The notes: a model not told the origin generated them from the sequence alone. Positions 1 through 11,215 are shown, counted from the stretch's first letter. The stretch is DNA of 64,000 bases from Beroe forskalii (GCA_011033025.1 WFMF01000103.1:1-64000); one strand, 5' to 3'. A program made the numbers and translations.

Positions 1-354
1 CTTCTCCAAAAACCAAGTGATGCTTTGAAGCTTTTAATTACGAAGTCACGCCGCACGCGAAAGTCAAGTCACAAAACCTTAAACCAAGTGAACTTTATAT
101 TACAAAAAGACAAAACTAAATTGCAAACGACGTATGTGACAAGTTGACCTAGTTGGTATTTTAGTTCCTCATTTCACAATTGTAGAAACAGGGGATGAAA
201 CCTGAGTAAATATAAGTAATTCTCGGCAGTATCTGCAAAACTTGAAATCAGTCAAACTAAATTTCACAAGGGGTATTTTAACTACAACCCACATACAGAA
301 GTGCTGTGATTTGATCCCTTCATGCCTCTCATTGGTATATTGTTATGATTTCAG

Positions 355-460
355 GAAGGCATGCAGTTTGAGGTTGCCAGTGGCGGCACCGCTGATTCCG
401 AGACGGCGTGCACCGGACCTGAGACTTGGGCCCCTCATTCCGACTGCGAGCCTATCCCAG
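355..460 (+). CDS. CCP/sushi-like ectodomain exon, last exon before the TM cassettes of a type I receptor (5' part lies outside the window)
   Basis: An AG acceptor (gatttcag) precedes 355 and a GT donor (gtacca) follows 460. The exon enters in phase 0 and leaves in phase 1 (106 nt), matching the phase-1 entry of all seven downstream transmembrane exons. It encodes 35 residues beginning EGMQFEVASG and ending SDCEPIP. The arrangement x-C-TGPxTW-x-C-EPI is the C-terminal half of a complement control protein (sushi) module, an extracellular binding fold. The position before the SG turn, usually the second cysteine of the module, is valine here, so one disulfide may be missing. I see no further ectodomain exon in bases 1-354, so most of the ectodomain lies to the left. 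A degenerate non-CCP linker is possible. Confidence 0.62.
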
Positions 461-1310
461 GTACCACGATCTTTATTCGAACATAATCACACTGCTATCA
501 AATTGCAGTGTGATATATGTGAATGAAATGAAAGATATTTCAGATTAAATTTTGTTGCTCAGTTGATTATTTCGATTCTGAGTCACGCCTATAACCATAA
601 TTTGATAGTTTTCTCGATGAAATGTACAATACTGTTCAGTGTTCAATTGATTAACCCAACTTCTCCTTCCAGTGCACTTAGACATATAATATCTAACAAT
701 ATGCTACCGAATCAAAACAATCAATGATTTTAATGGGAAATATCCTTTTTTAGAGTGTTTCCACTTACTTCAACATAGAATCGTTAAATCTAATTTCATT
801 CCAATGGGATAAAACCATACTTCTGATCGATATGCCCGGTACATTGTGTGGTCATGCGAATATGGTAATAGTTTTGCATCACATGCAGCCTCGAGAAAAA
901 TCAAATTAATTGACTTTTTCGTTGAACATTGTAGGTATAACAAGCCCCTGATTTCAACAAGAAATCTAGTGAATTTGCTAATCCCACGTTAATCAAAATG
1001 TTAATCATCCCTTGATTGCAACGTTCAGTGTTCAAAATTGATTCTAATCGACCACATGATACAATTTAAATAGTTTCACAGTGTACAATACTATAGAATC
1101 TGATTGGGAGATGATATCAAAGATAAGGAATTAATAGGATTCTTCAATCATACCATGATCAGTGATCAATACAGCAAAAGGCCAAGATTATTGATGGTTC
1201 GGTTCTGATTATATCAGTCAATATCAAATGATCATGACGCTGCAGTTCGTAAGATGCCTACGTCACATTCCTCTCTTAAATTGCATAACACCGACACGGC
1301 CTTATTCCAG

Positions 1311-1431
1311 AGAAGACAGCCGATGATTCTAACTCTAATACCGATGTCATTGTGGGCATAGTGCTGGGAATTGTGGCAGTGTTCATCGTCGTAGGCATCA
1401 TCCTCATCCTTATATACAAGCGTAACAAGGA
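1311..1431 (+). CDS. Alternative transmembrane exon 1 of the receptor
   Basis: The acceptor is cttattccag before 1311 and the donor gtgagt follows 1431. Entry is phase 1 and exit phase 2 (121 nt). It encodes a short Ser/Asn/Asp stalk (KTADDSNSNTD), a hydrophobic helix of about 23 residues (VIVGIVLGIVAVFIVVGIIL) and a KRNK stop-transfer sequence. It resembles cassette 7 in the helix start and in the IYKR boundary. The first of seven cassettes with identical phases, it can splice from the CCP exon to tail exon A with the frame kept. Like the others it has no start or stop of its own, so it is an internal exon. Confidence 0.85.
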
Positions 1432-1500
1432 GTGAGTAGAAATCAGTGCCGCCGCTACCTTCTAATTGTGTCACGTGATCACCTCTTTTACGCGCTTGCC

Positions 1501-1577
1501 GTGTGATTAGCTTTATGTCACGCGCGTGACGTGTGATTAGCTTTATGTCACGCGCGTGACGTGTGATTTGTGCTTTA
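1501..1577 (+). repeat. 30-bp direct repeat with an ACGCGCGT core
   Basis: Two full units and one partial unit of a 30-bp sequence (gtgtgattagctttatgtca followed by cgcgcgtgac) stand head to tail in the intron after TM cassette 1. No coding potential is seen. Confidence 0.8.
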
Positions 1578-2216
1578 TCAGAGCTGATCTACCCTTGCCG
1601 CTTGTATTCAATCGGTTTGAAAACCGAATTTTCTCTTAACTGTCTACTTTAAAAGTCCTTGCTCTCATGAGATATCGTAACAAAATACATGTATACATGT
1701 GATACCTGTATGTTACCTTTTCACTGCTTCTGGAAACGCTGATCATGGTGGTAGAGGGCCATAGATCCGGCATCAAAATACGTCATTTGAACTGCTTCCA
1801 CTCCAAACGTTCCTACATAGCTGTAAAACAAGTCAATGGCAAGTTTGTTCTCTAAAACTTCATTTTATGGAATTTTATATGCAATTGGCCAACAGGCTCT
1901 TAGACACCCGATAGAACTTCTGGCTTGATTGCCACAGAATTGTATCATATCAATGAACTCATATCGAATAGAATATTGATTGGAATACCTTTTTAAAGAG
2001 ATTCCTTTTCAGCAACCTAGTCCCTAAGACAAAGATGAACGGTGAACCTGATAGTTTTCTGATCATATATTCGATATTAATCTTGATTCTTGGTTTTAAT
2101 CAAGCGAACCCTCCTTTCCAATGGAAGCAGTCTAATTCTTTGCATAATCACGGTCGTATCCACACTGAACTGGTGTCCGACCTGGAGACATCCCGTGACA
2201 CTAATTTATCTTCCAG

Positions 2217-2397
2217 GGTACACTTCAGGCAAAGCCTCTGCGGGTAACAAGGCCAACAAGATCGCGGGCGGTATTGTGGGTGCAATACTCGGACTCGTGT
2301 TGCTCTTTCTCATTTATTATTATTGCGTAAGAGAACGCCTTGAGGAAAGGAGGAAGAGGAAGGAGAAAGCGAAGCAAATGGCGAAGAAGCCGCCAAG
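2217..2397 (+). CDS. Alternative transmembrane exon 2 of the receptor (long basic juxtamembrane tail)
   Basis: Acceptor ttatcttccag before 2217; entry phase 1. The exon encodes GYTSGKASAGNKANK, then the helix IAGGIVGAILGLVLLFLIYY with GG/GxxxG small-residue spacing, then a highly charged stretch (RERLEERRKRKEKAKQ). The donor that keeps phase 2 is CCAAG|gttggg after 2397 (181 nt). It is a weaker donor than those of the other cassettes, so the exact end is less certain. If the end is right, this cassette adds about 20 basic residues just inside the membrane that no other cassette has. Confidence 0.75.
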
Positions 2398-2976
2398 GTT
2401 GGGGCTCCCAGCCCATCACTGCTCGTAGTGTGCTGAACGTCACCTTGGTGGCAGTGGCGGCGTTCGCAGGAAGTAATCTCCGGCTCTGCGAACATTGCCA
2501 CAACATTGCACGCATGATATAGAGGCCATCGACAATAGCTCTTGATGTAGATAACAGTAGATATCATTAAAACACCTTCCTAGTACCTGTTCCGATTGGT
2601 GGGACTGAGTATTAAGTTTTAACTAAGTGTTGCAAATCTCATGTCAATTTGACTGGGTGAATGGTCTTTGGCGAATGTTTTTGTCGGTATAATGTCTGTG
2701 AACGCTCCTGAAGTCATGATGGCACGCTGTCATTCATTGGGCAACTCAAGAAGCCATTCAACAAGGAAAATATGCAGCAAGAAGATTATTCAATTGACCT
2801 TTAAATCGTTCTAACAATAATATCCACGAATTACAAAAACACTTGATAGTTTGCTTGCTCACATAACAAAACCTTACAATTCAGTCATGTGAAACATATA
2901 TAATGAAAATGGGAGGAATCAGATTTTGATTCCAGAATTCGTAGCAATGTATGTTTTAAAACAACTCCGTTTTTAG

Positions 2977-3085
2977 AGGCAGTCGGTAGTGGGAACGATG
3001 CCGGGAAGATTGTTGGCGGAGTGATTGGTGGCCTCTTGTTGCTCATTTTGCTCATCATTTTGATCTATTTTTGTTGCTTTAAGAG
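2977..3085 (+). CDS. Alternative transmembrane exon 3 of the receptor
   Basis: Acceptor ccgtttttag before 2977 and donor gttcgg after 3085; phase 1 in, phase 2 out (109 nt). It encodes EAVGSGNDAGK followed by IVGGVIGGLLLLILLIILIY and FCCFKR. It is clearly paralogous to cassette 4 (IVGGxIGG, Y-x-CCF), which supports an origin by tandem exon duplication. Cysteines at the inner membrane edge could be palmitoylated (inference). Confidence 0.85.
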
Positions 3086-3673
3086 GTTCGGATTGCACGA
3101 TTGAATGCGTGCCGTATGCAAGTTCACTTCCTGAATTCTTCTCTTATATCTGGCCTGATTCTTTTACTTGTTCTAGGTCACTCTTGTTCGTTCAAACAGT
3201 TCAATCAACCTACCATTGAATCTTTACTTTAGTATAGGTATCTGTGTACTTGCATGCTTCAAAATAAGTGTACTATTCGCATGAACAAACTGAATTGACA
3301 ACATAAAATCATTGTTTATCTAGATGATCACTTCAATTTTTCTAATAATATGCATCTTCTGTATGACACTTCTTGCCTTTACTCTATAAGATGGGTGGTG
3401 GCTGCTAACCGAGGCGGCTAAACGCGGTTTTAGGGACAAGCCTGATTACAATCTCACGATTCTAATCGGGCTAGGTCTGGATATGCGCTTACTTCACTAA
3501 TTAGTTAGTGCTGTATGATAAAACAAACAACTACAACAGAACGGGAACCAGAAACCGGGTGACTGGTTAGTCTCCCAGCGTATAGGTCTCCAAACACGAT
3601 TAAAAGCACCTCAAAAACCACTATAGTTATGATTAAGTTGCTAAACCCACCTGATCTACCGGGTGATTCGCAG

Positions 3674-3779
3674 GTTCGCAGAGATCTGACACCGGAACGA
3701 TAGTCGGGGGTATAATCGGAGGAATAGTCGTACTGATCATCCTGATCCTTTTAGTGTATTGTTGTTGCTTTAATAGGAG
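3674..3779 (+). CDS. Alternative transmembrane exon 4 of the receptor
   Basis: Acceptor gattcgcag before 3674 and donor gttatt after 3779; phase 1 in, phase 2 out (106 nt). It encodes GSQRSDTGT, the helix IVGGIIGGIVVLIILILLVY and CCCFNRR. It has the same glycine zipper as cassette 3 and an even more cysteine-rich inner boundary. Confidence 0.85.
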
Positions 3780-3865
3780 GTTATTACTAGGCACTGCCAC
3801 GTGTGTCAATACTGTGTGTATACGTGCTATGATGATATCCCTACTGCCACAGTACTTCTTGTCAG

Positions 3866-4036
3866 GAACGGACATTTCATCTCACGACACTTTATCTCGC
3901 AATATGTCAACTCTACGCAAAGGTTAGGGTCTGGGTTAGGGTAGGGTATGGGTATTGGGTAAGAGTTTGTGTTCTGGTTAGGGTTCTGGTTAAGGTCAGG
4001 ACTGGGAGATGAAGTGTCGTGAGATGAAATGTCGTA
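3866..4036. repeat. Small inverted-repeat element with a TTAGGG-like core
   Basis: About 30-bp arms (catttcatctcacgacact and its reverse complement near 4007-4035) flank a degenerate ggttaggg/ggttctgg tract. It looks like a short non-autonomous foldback element in the intron after TM cassette 4. A related copy is at 38898-39032. Confidence 0.6.
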
Positions 4037-4969
4037 CACCCCTTCTTGCTACTCCCCTGTACACGTTGTATCATTGGAGTGAACGTGTTGTGTCTGCTAC
4101 CTCTCTGCATGGTTCATTCAGAGGAGCCTTATTAAGGTGCTCGGGGAAGGTTTGATATCAAGGTACAGACCGCAGCTTTAAGCCTTATCTCGAAACGTAT
4201 AAAACCAAACTTTAGTCCTGTATTATCAACAGGTTACTTATGTCAGTACAGCGGTTTCAATGATAGGTCTAGATCCAGGTGTGTACTCGTCATGACCTGC
4301 AGTACAGGGAAGGAGGCATCTACATTCTATTCCTCTACAGAGACTAAAGTCATTGTACTCAGTGTGCCCTTGTAGCTTTCATAGCTGCTATACCCTACGT
4401 GTTTTGTCCTTGATAGCTATTGTCAGGCAGCTATTGTGTAATGCGGTATACAGGGAACTTGGGTCATTGTACCTCTGAGTTAAAGCAGCTACACTACGTA
4501 ATGAACTCCTCTGTTCATGTTAATAGCTCATGGTTATTCCTGTGTACGAGTCAAAATGGTCTGAGAAATTACCATTGTAGAATGTTGAATATTGATACAG
4601 CTGCCTTGTACATCTGAGAAAGAGATTCATTATACCTCACATTTCATCAGGCTTTACCTCACACATTGTACCTCACACAATGAACTTGGTTCATCTCCAG
4701 CACTATACCATCTCCTCTGTCCATCTGACACCCTACTCCTATCACATCACTCGCGAGGTAACCTCATTATGAAATCTTGCAGCACATGATATCTCGTTCA
4801 GTCAATCATTTCATACCTCCGTTTGCCCCTTCCAAACTCATCAAATCATCAAGATGACTTCTCCCAAATCATATAATCCATTCATTAAGACCCTCTCCTA
4901 GCACCACATATTATTCTCAACTCCTCTCTTCAAATACCACCCACCTACCCAGCCCTCTCTATCTCGCAG

Positions 4970-5090
4970 GAGCCGCTAAGGCTGGTTCTGATGATGGCTC
5001 AATGGACGCGTGGATGATAGTCGTCATAATCCTCGCCATTCTGGTGCTAGTCGTCATTATCGTTATGCTCACTATCATGACCCTGAGAAG
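4970..5090 (+). CDS. Alternative transmembrane exon 5 of the receptor
   Basis: Acceptor atctcgcag before 4970, with a pyrimidine-rich tract, and donor gtgcga after 5090; phase 1 in, phase 2 out (121 nt). It encodes GAAKAGSDDGSMDAW, the helix MIVVIILAILVLVVIIVMLT and a boundary ending LRR. The helix lacks the glycine zipper of cassettes 2-4. Confidence 0.85.
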
Positions 5091-5717
5091 GTGCGACTGC
5101 ACGTGCAGCATTGCGCGCGGCTCAGTAGATTCAAATGCAGCACTGCACGAATAGTAGATTAACATGAAATGAGGGCTGTCTTGTAGTGGCACCAGGTTTT
5201 AGGGAAGCTGATGATTTAGAGCTCCTTTCAATGTCATGTCTAGCAGGGATAAGGGTTGCTTAGCGTGGATTTGAAGCTACACGGAGGCATTGTTTGATCC
5301 TAATGATCGAGTTAAACTTAATGCTTTAATGACCGAAATTGATGTGTTTCTATGATTCTCTGGCATGAACGATTTTATTTGAATATAGCCAAGGATGCAT
5401 GGTGATTTATTGATAACTAATAAAAGTAATAATGGTTTTGATATGCTAGATTTCCCCTGATTGGGAAATGATTAATCGCTGAATATTGAATTTATTCAAT
5501 CCAACTTAAACATATGGATTAAAGTATGACCATATGGCTTTGCAGCATTACCTAAACTGACCTTAATAATTCGTAGTAATTCGTAATAATTTATCAAACA
5601 TTCCAGTACATCAGTTTAACTTATTGTACCGAGCGGGGTTCCCATTGTAAGATTCACTGTAAGAATACCCTGATTTAAAGTTTCGTGATAAGGTTTTACG
5701 CCCTTGGTACACCGCAG

Positions 5718-5826
5718 AGAAGATAGATAAGCCGGGTCCTTCGCTAGAGATGCTCCTTGGGATCGGACTGGGTGTACTCACGCTCGTCGTTATTATTGTA
5801 ATAATAGTTGCCTTGGTAGTCCGCAG
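5718..5826 (+). CDS. Alternative transmembrane exon 6 of the receptor
   Basis: Acceptor acaccgcag before 5718 and donor gtataa after 5826; phase 1 in, phase 2 out (109 nt). It encodes EKIDKPGPSLE, the helix MLLGIGLGVLTLVVIIVIIV and VRR at the inner edge. It is internal like the others. Confidence 0.83.
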
Positions 5827-6311
5827 GTATAACACACTATACATTATGCAATGTACATTCTGTGTACATAATACATTCTGTGAACAGTGTACTTATCATA
5901 CATATGTGTAGAGTACAGTGATCGTGTCCTACTTAATGTATAGTGGATGTACAAACCTACGAGTGTGTCAGTGTTGGTTTAACTTGTAGCCCCTCCTCTA
6001 ACACGTTTCATGAATATCCGTCCTGTTTTTATTCTTATCTTCTCATCTGCTTCCCAACTTGCTTGCCGAAAACAGTGTTACTCATTTCTTTATTCGCCTC
6101 AATCGACGTCTCAATTACCCTCGGGATTTATGCGTAATCCACGGTTTTGAAGCTCGTATCAGACAAACCCTCATCGAAACCAAAGCCTTTGATAGGATAA
6201 GCCGATAAGATGGGTGTTCTTATTGGATAATATGATCAGGGATCAGTATCATTGAACTTGAAGTGATCCTGGTAATCCAGTGATCACTGGCCAATCATTT
6301 GTCGATTTCAG

Positions 6312-6543
6312 ATGACACCAATGACACGGATGATTCGAATGACTCAGATGACTCAAATGATACCGATGACACAAATGATCCTGATGACCCAAATGATCCC
6401 GATGACACAAATGATCCAGGTTTACCAGACGAATCCGCATTAACGACTCAAGAAAGGAATATCGTTATTGGCATTGTGGTTGTGGTGGGTGGACTGGCTA
6501 TTATCGCTGTGGCAATAGCCCTTATCTACAAAAGGCATCAAAA
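6312..6543 (+). CDS. Alternative transmembrane exon 7 of the receptor, with a long Asp/Asn repeat stalk
   Basis: Acceptor gtcgatttcag before 6312 and donor gtaggt after 6543; phase 1 in, phase 2 out (232 nt). Roughly the first 45 residues are an acidic repeat of DD/ND dipeptides with T, S or P between them, coded by a 15-nt-like repeat. Then come the helix IVIGIVVVVGGLAIIAVAIA and IYKRHQK. The helix start and IYKR boundary resemble cassette 1. It is the longest cassette and the only one adding an extended acidic, possibly Ca2+-binding or spacer, stalk outside the cell (inference). Confidence 0.85.
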
Positions 6544-6549
6544 GTAGGT

Positions 6550-7800
6550 CCAAACAAAGAACTATCTAGCCATCTGAATATCTGATGCCAGAAAACCTCA
6601 ATTAGTAGGCAGCGTCTTTTTACAGAAATACCACTTCATATGCTGGGAAGACCTCTGAAGAAGCACATCCTGTATAATTTCCTCTGTTCTTTATTAGAAC
6701 CTCTCATCAATGGGGGTCAAGTCTTGAATCTTCAGAGTTTACAGCAGCATCTCTACTCAGAAAGCAACGTCTCAAACTGTATATCCCTGGTGGCATCGGA
6801 ATCTAGGGCCATTGATTCAATATGCTTTCACAAGCTTTCCTAGATTTTGTAAACTCCTTCTTCCTGTCAGCATTCTGTTCGTTGTTCTAGCATCCCGTTT
6901 CAGGTAAAGCGTCATCACTGAAGCTCACTACTCGGTTCTAATGCCCAGTGATTCAGATTATAAGTCCTGTAATTGTCACCACTAAAATCCACCATTTATT
7001 GTTTGTTAGCATATTATATCAGAGCGCTGTGTGTGTCGAGTGTATTATCTGCCAAGCACCTGTTTTTATTGCCTTGTTGAAGCTCTGTTGTCATGGACAC
7101 CACTACTTATAGCATTATACTGCCTTGTGTGTTCTGTACAGCGTATAGATAATCACTTGCCCTAACGTTCCGTGTGATATGCTGTGTCAAATGCGACGGC
7201 AACCGGAATGAGAAAAACAAAGGCACTTCAAAACAATCGCTTATGAAGCCTAGATCTCTGTATATAAGGTTGGATTTACTACATGCTATGAAGGACACCA
7301 CCATGAGTGCTCCAGGGGCAGCTTTAAATGTACGAGTCTTATCTCTTCTTATCTTGCTGTGATAAGACTTGGAGATGTGCCAAGATTGCTATGTGAAATG
7401 GGTGACATTTGCATGTATGTCCCCCTGCAGCTGATACCTCAATATTACTACTTGCTGAACATTTCATTCATTAACGTATTCTCAAATAGCAAAAGCACGA
7501 GATAAATGTTGTACAGGTAAAGAAAGCATTTTTGTAAAGCACTCTGCATGTCTATTTCTATGTTATACTTCTATGTATGTAGATCATGATCATATTTAAT
7601 TAGTAATCATTTCTCAATTTGGTTTGATATTATCTTCTTAATATTTGGAAAAATTTGAACCTCTGAATCATGACTCCTATTGATTTATATTTTGCAAATT
7701 TAAGTGGTTGTCATGGCAATGACTGAGTGTTGTCATGACAATGACTGAGTGTTGTCATAGCAACCACTCCCTGACACCATGACAACGTACTGACAACACT
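6550..7800. other. Intron between TM cassette 7 and tail exon A
   Basis: I see no eighth cassette here: no acceptor is followed by a phase-1 hydrophobic reading frame with a donor. The stretch 7705-7795 holds short repeats of gttgtcatg(a/g)caatgact and their inverted forms just upstream of tail exon A. Confidence 0.5.
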
Positions 7801-7807
7801 TCTTTAG

Positions 7808-7873
7808 GAAGAGTGCAGGAGGAGGAGGCTCCAGTGGCAAGAAGTACTCGCCTAGAGAGGAAGAGAAACAACA
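7808..7873 (+). CDS. Shared cytoplasmic tail exon A of the receptor
   Basis: Acceptor tctttag before 7808 and donor gtgagt after 7873; phase 2 in, phase 2 out (66 nt). Joined to any TM cassette it reads (K/R)KSAGGGGSSGKKYSPREEEKQQ, a glycine-rich linker followed by a charged segment with one tyrosine. Being frame-symmetric, it can be skipped without a frameshift. Confidence 0.82.
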
Positions 7874-8093
7874 GTGAGTACTAGCTCTTCTTAACTGTTC
7901 TCACTTGTCATTCTCAAATATTAAGCTACAATCTTCATCCCTGAACTTTCTTGTCTTTTAACATTTCTAGAAGAATGCGGTCTGTTTTTCTTTGTTCTCA
8001 TTATTCATTTTGCGTTTCATGATTTCTGCCTGTCTGCCACACTGTGTATCTGTTTTTGTCTCATATATCTGTGTGTTGCATGGTAATTTCCAG

Positions 8094-8159
8094 GCCTGTG
8101 AACGATGGAGGAGAAAGTTGGAAGAATCCTTATTACAGAGATACCGATGGGGGCGAGAA
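8094..8159 (+). CDS. Shared cytoplasmic tail exon B of the receptor
   Basis: Acceptor tttccag before 8094 and donor gtgagt after 8159; phase 2 in and out (66 nt). It encodes PVNDGGESWKNPYYRDTDGGEK. It has a tandem tyrosine pair and shares the NDGG motif with exon C and the DGGE/DPEK-type ending, which suggests that tail exons A-C arose by duplication. It is skippable in frame. Confidence 0.82.
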
Positions 8160-9053
8160 GTGAGTAAAATCTACCCTTATCTCATGAAACCCCGTGCCAT
8201 CTATTGTTATACGTATTCTTTGAAAATTACTCCAGTGCAATATCACATTCTAACTTCAATGGGACTTATCAATGTTTTTACTATTTTTGGCCGGCTACCG
8301 CAGCTGTTCATCTAACGTTGCCATGGCATATTCGTTGTTTTGGGATTAAGAATCTATCAGCTATTCTTTGGGTGTGGTTAATGGCTGAGTTAGCGTTTTA
8401 AATGTACTTATAGATGCTCCATCATTCTTTGACGCGAATACCACTCCAACACAGATTACTCAGACCATCTCTCCACTATTTGACATCTTGTTACTTAGAT
8501 TAATTATTAAGTTGATATGGATACCTGTTCTCTTGGAGATTCCGTGCTCTCGTTGACAAATGGCCATGGAAAGCTAGATCTCCACAAGTGCTTTCGGTTC
8601 CCATTTATACTGATATGTGATTAGTGGTTACTGACATTATACAATATAACATTGCCTTTTAACTTCTTGTCATTGCCCAACCCAAAAACCAAGTATTTAA
8701 ACGTTTTTTTTCACACACGAAATTAGGCTTTATAATTACACAGACATGGGCCCAGATATTCGAGTTTTCAGGAGCCCAGGCATCCTGGATTTTTAGGGAG
8801 CCTTTTAAAAACTAAGGTGCCTAAATTTCCATAAACAAATTTTCACGTTCCCACTAACTTTCACTAAAAATAATATTCGGATTATTTTTCGTTAAAATCC
8901 TGGAATACAGTAGCTGAATTTCATTGCAATATGCAACTTAATTTTACACTTCATTTTTCGAAGCTCAAATTAAAGAGAATGTTCTAGGAGGGCGTAGCCC
9001 CCCTGAAATGTTTAACGGGGCCTGCTCCCTCGTAAGGGAGCTGCATACCTGGG

Positions 9054-9680
9054 CTATAGTAGTAAGAAATCTAAGTAGTGTAGCTGCTAGCCCTTGATGC
9101 TCCGAGGCATTATAACTGGACTATAGTAATAAGGACTTTAGTAATAAGGAATCTAAGTAGTGTAGCTGCTAGCCCTTGATGCTCAGGGGCATTATAACTG
9201 GACGGTAGTTATAAGGACTATAGTAATAAGGAATCTAAGTAGTGTAGCTGCTAGCCCTTGATGCTCAGGGCATTATAACTGGACTATAGTAATAAGGACT
9301 ATAGTAATAAGGAATCTAAGTAGTGTAGCTGCTAGCCCTTGATGCTCAGGGGCATTATAACTGGACTATAGTAATAAGGACTTTAGTAATAAGGAATCTA
9401 AGTAGTGTAGCTGCTAGCCCTTGATGCTCAGGGCATTATAACTGGACTATAGTAATAAGGACTATAGTAATAAGGAATCTAAGTAGTGTAGCTGCTAGCC
9501 CTTGATGCTCAGGGGCATTATAACTGGACTATAGTAATAAGGACTTTAGTAATAAGGAATCTAAGTAGTGTAGCTGCTAGCCCTTGATGCTCAGGGCATT
9601 ATAACTGGACTTTAGTAATAAGGACTATAGTAATAAGGAATCTAAGTAGTGTAGCTGCTAGCCCTTGATGCTCAGGGGCA
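9054..9680 (+). repeat. 82-bp minisatellite, about 7-8 units, containing repeated 3' splice-site-like sequence
   Basis: The 81-82 bp unit includes aaggaatctaagtagtgtag, ctgctagcccttgatgctcag and attataactggactatag. Units alternate between CAGGGG and CAGGG after the AG. The last unit supplies the acceptor of tail exon C at 9675/9676. Confidence 0.88.
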
Positions 9681-9759
9681 TTGAGGAACGTCCTGAGGAA
9701 GAGCAGCTAAATGACGGAGGTGTGGAACTGACCGGCATAGTTCTAGAGGACCCCGAGAA
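9676..9759 (+). CDS. Shared cytoplasmic tail exon C, acceptor embedded in a minisatellite
   Basis: The acceptor (ccttgatgctcag before 9676) is the last copy of a sequence present in every unit of the upstream 82-bp tandem array. The donor gtgagt follows 9759. Phase 2 in and out (84 nt). It encodes an acidic segment beginning GIEERPEEEQLNDGG and ending VLEDPEK. Use of any upstream repeat copy as acceptor would reach a stop within about seven codons. It continues the charged, low-complexity tail. Confidence 0.78.
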
Positions 9760-10852
9760 GTGAGTCCTGCAGCACCCGCAGTCTCACCAATGGGGACTGC
9801 AGTGCGGTACTACATGATACCTCTCATCGAACTGAATCTTACACCTTCCAATCACTGTTACCATGATAATATCCAGATGCATGATCTTAGATCTTCCTCT
9901 TTTTTTCTCTAAATATCCTGAGTATAGATCTCAAGTTAGGATAATTTCGCTCATCATTTGTCCTTTATATTATTTTAGCAGATGTTCTATGATTTCTCTG
10001 CATTTCAAACAGCTATGAGTCACATGACATGGTGATTTCACACTCGGCACACCTAGAAATACACTATACACTCAGAATACATCCTCACATTAGTAGTACA
10101 CATCAGAATATTCACTAGCTGCAAATGCTGCTTACATCATTCATAAGATAATACAACGTACAGCTTCGATTCGATAACTTCAATATGCTGCTAAAAGTTA
10201 GGTCTCAATCATTCGACTTAAAGGTTCTTAAAGAAATCAAGCTGTAGAGTTGTTGACTCAATTCCCCTCAACCAAAGCATCTAATCATTTGCCACAACGC
10301 TGCTGTTACCACGCTTACAGAATTCTCGTGCATAATTAATTAATTGCATAATCAACTCATACTCTTAAGTATGCTGCGTAGGTTTTTTAATTCGAGCGAG
10401 CTTTTTTTCATGTATTTGAAGTGTACGAAAGCCATCATATACTCATATTTTCTCTTTGGAGAATTTTATTGCTGGGCTACGTTGCTTTCTCAAATTGAAA
10501 AATATATTAATGCGATGACAATCTTGTTTTTTTTGGAGCCCTTTTCCTGTTTTCAGCTTTTTCAATAAATCAATCACAATATTACCATAACATTTTACCT
10601 CAATCGCTGTGACACACATTCATTGATGAAATTCCTGTTGCATGGTTAAGTTATAACAGCATGACCTTTATTTCATTCCAGATGAGACTCTTTCATGAAG
10701 TTTCAGAATTTTGAAGGATATTTGTCGTCCATTAAATGATGTATGATGATGGTTCAATGTTTTCTACTATTTTAGTTATCTGTTTATTGTTCATGTTGAC
10801 TCCTGTTACTCCTTCATCAAATACACACTTCACTTACCCTTGCTCTTTTCAG

Positions 10853-10904
10853 TGGTGTCCCTGATATTCCTGAGAACAGGAACGGTGGAGATAACATTTC
10901 CCTG
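10853..10904 (+). CDS. Shared cytoplasmic tail exon D of the receptor
   Basis: Acceptor tgctcttttcag before 10853 and donor gtaagt after 10904; phase 2 in, phase 0 out (52 nt). It encodes (N)GVPDIPENRNGGDNISL. A near-identical copy with both splice sites intact lies at 30307-30358. Confidence 0.82.
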
Positions 10905-11215
10905 GTAAGTGGCGATTATTGCAACAACTTATTAAGTTTAAATAATAAGTTTGTTAGTAGTTATAGTTTGGTTGAACAACAACTAAGAATTCCATCCTCA
11001 AATTTGATTGTATAAATTAGTTTTGTAAAGTTAAATAGTTTTTAGTTAGTATCAAGTTTAGTTCATATAAGCTAATAACCTACCAATTAATATGGTAATT
11101 TCTTACCGATCACTGGATTTATACCATCCACTTATTCACAAAGATCCTCGCGCTCTCAATTGTAAAACAAGTATTTCCCCTCCTTCCCCTTCTCATCTTC
11201 TCACTCTCTCCACAG

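Noticed and set aside
480..1310. A possible additional TM cassette before cassette 1
   Set aside because: No acceptor followed by a hydrophobic phase-1 frame and a phase-2 donor was seen.
9054..9680. CRISPR array, because of regularly spaced repeats
   Set aside because: The units are contiguous 82-bp tandem repeats without unique spacers, in an intron-bearing animal gene.
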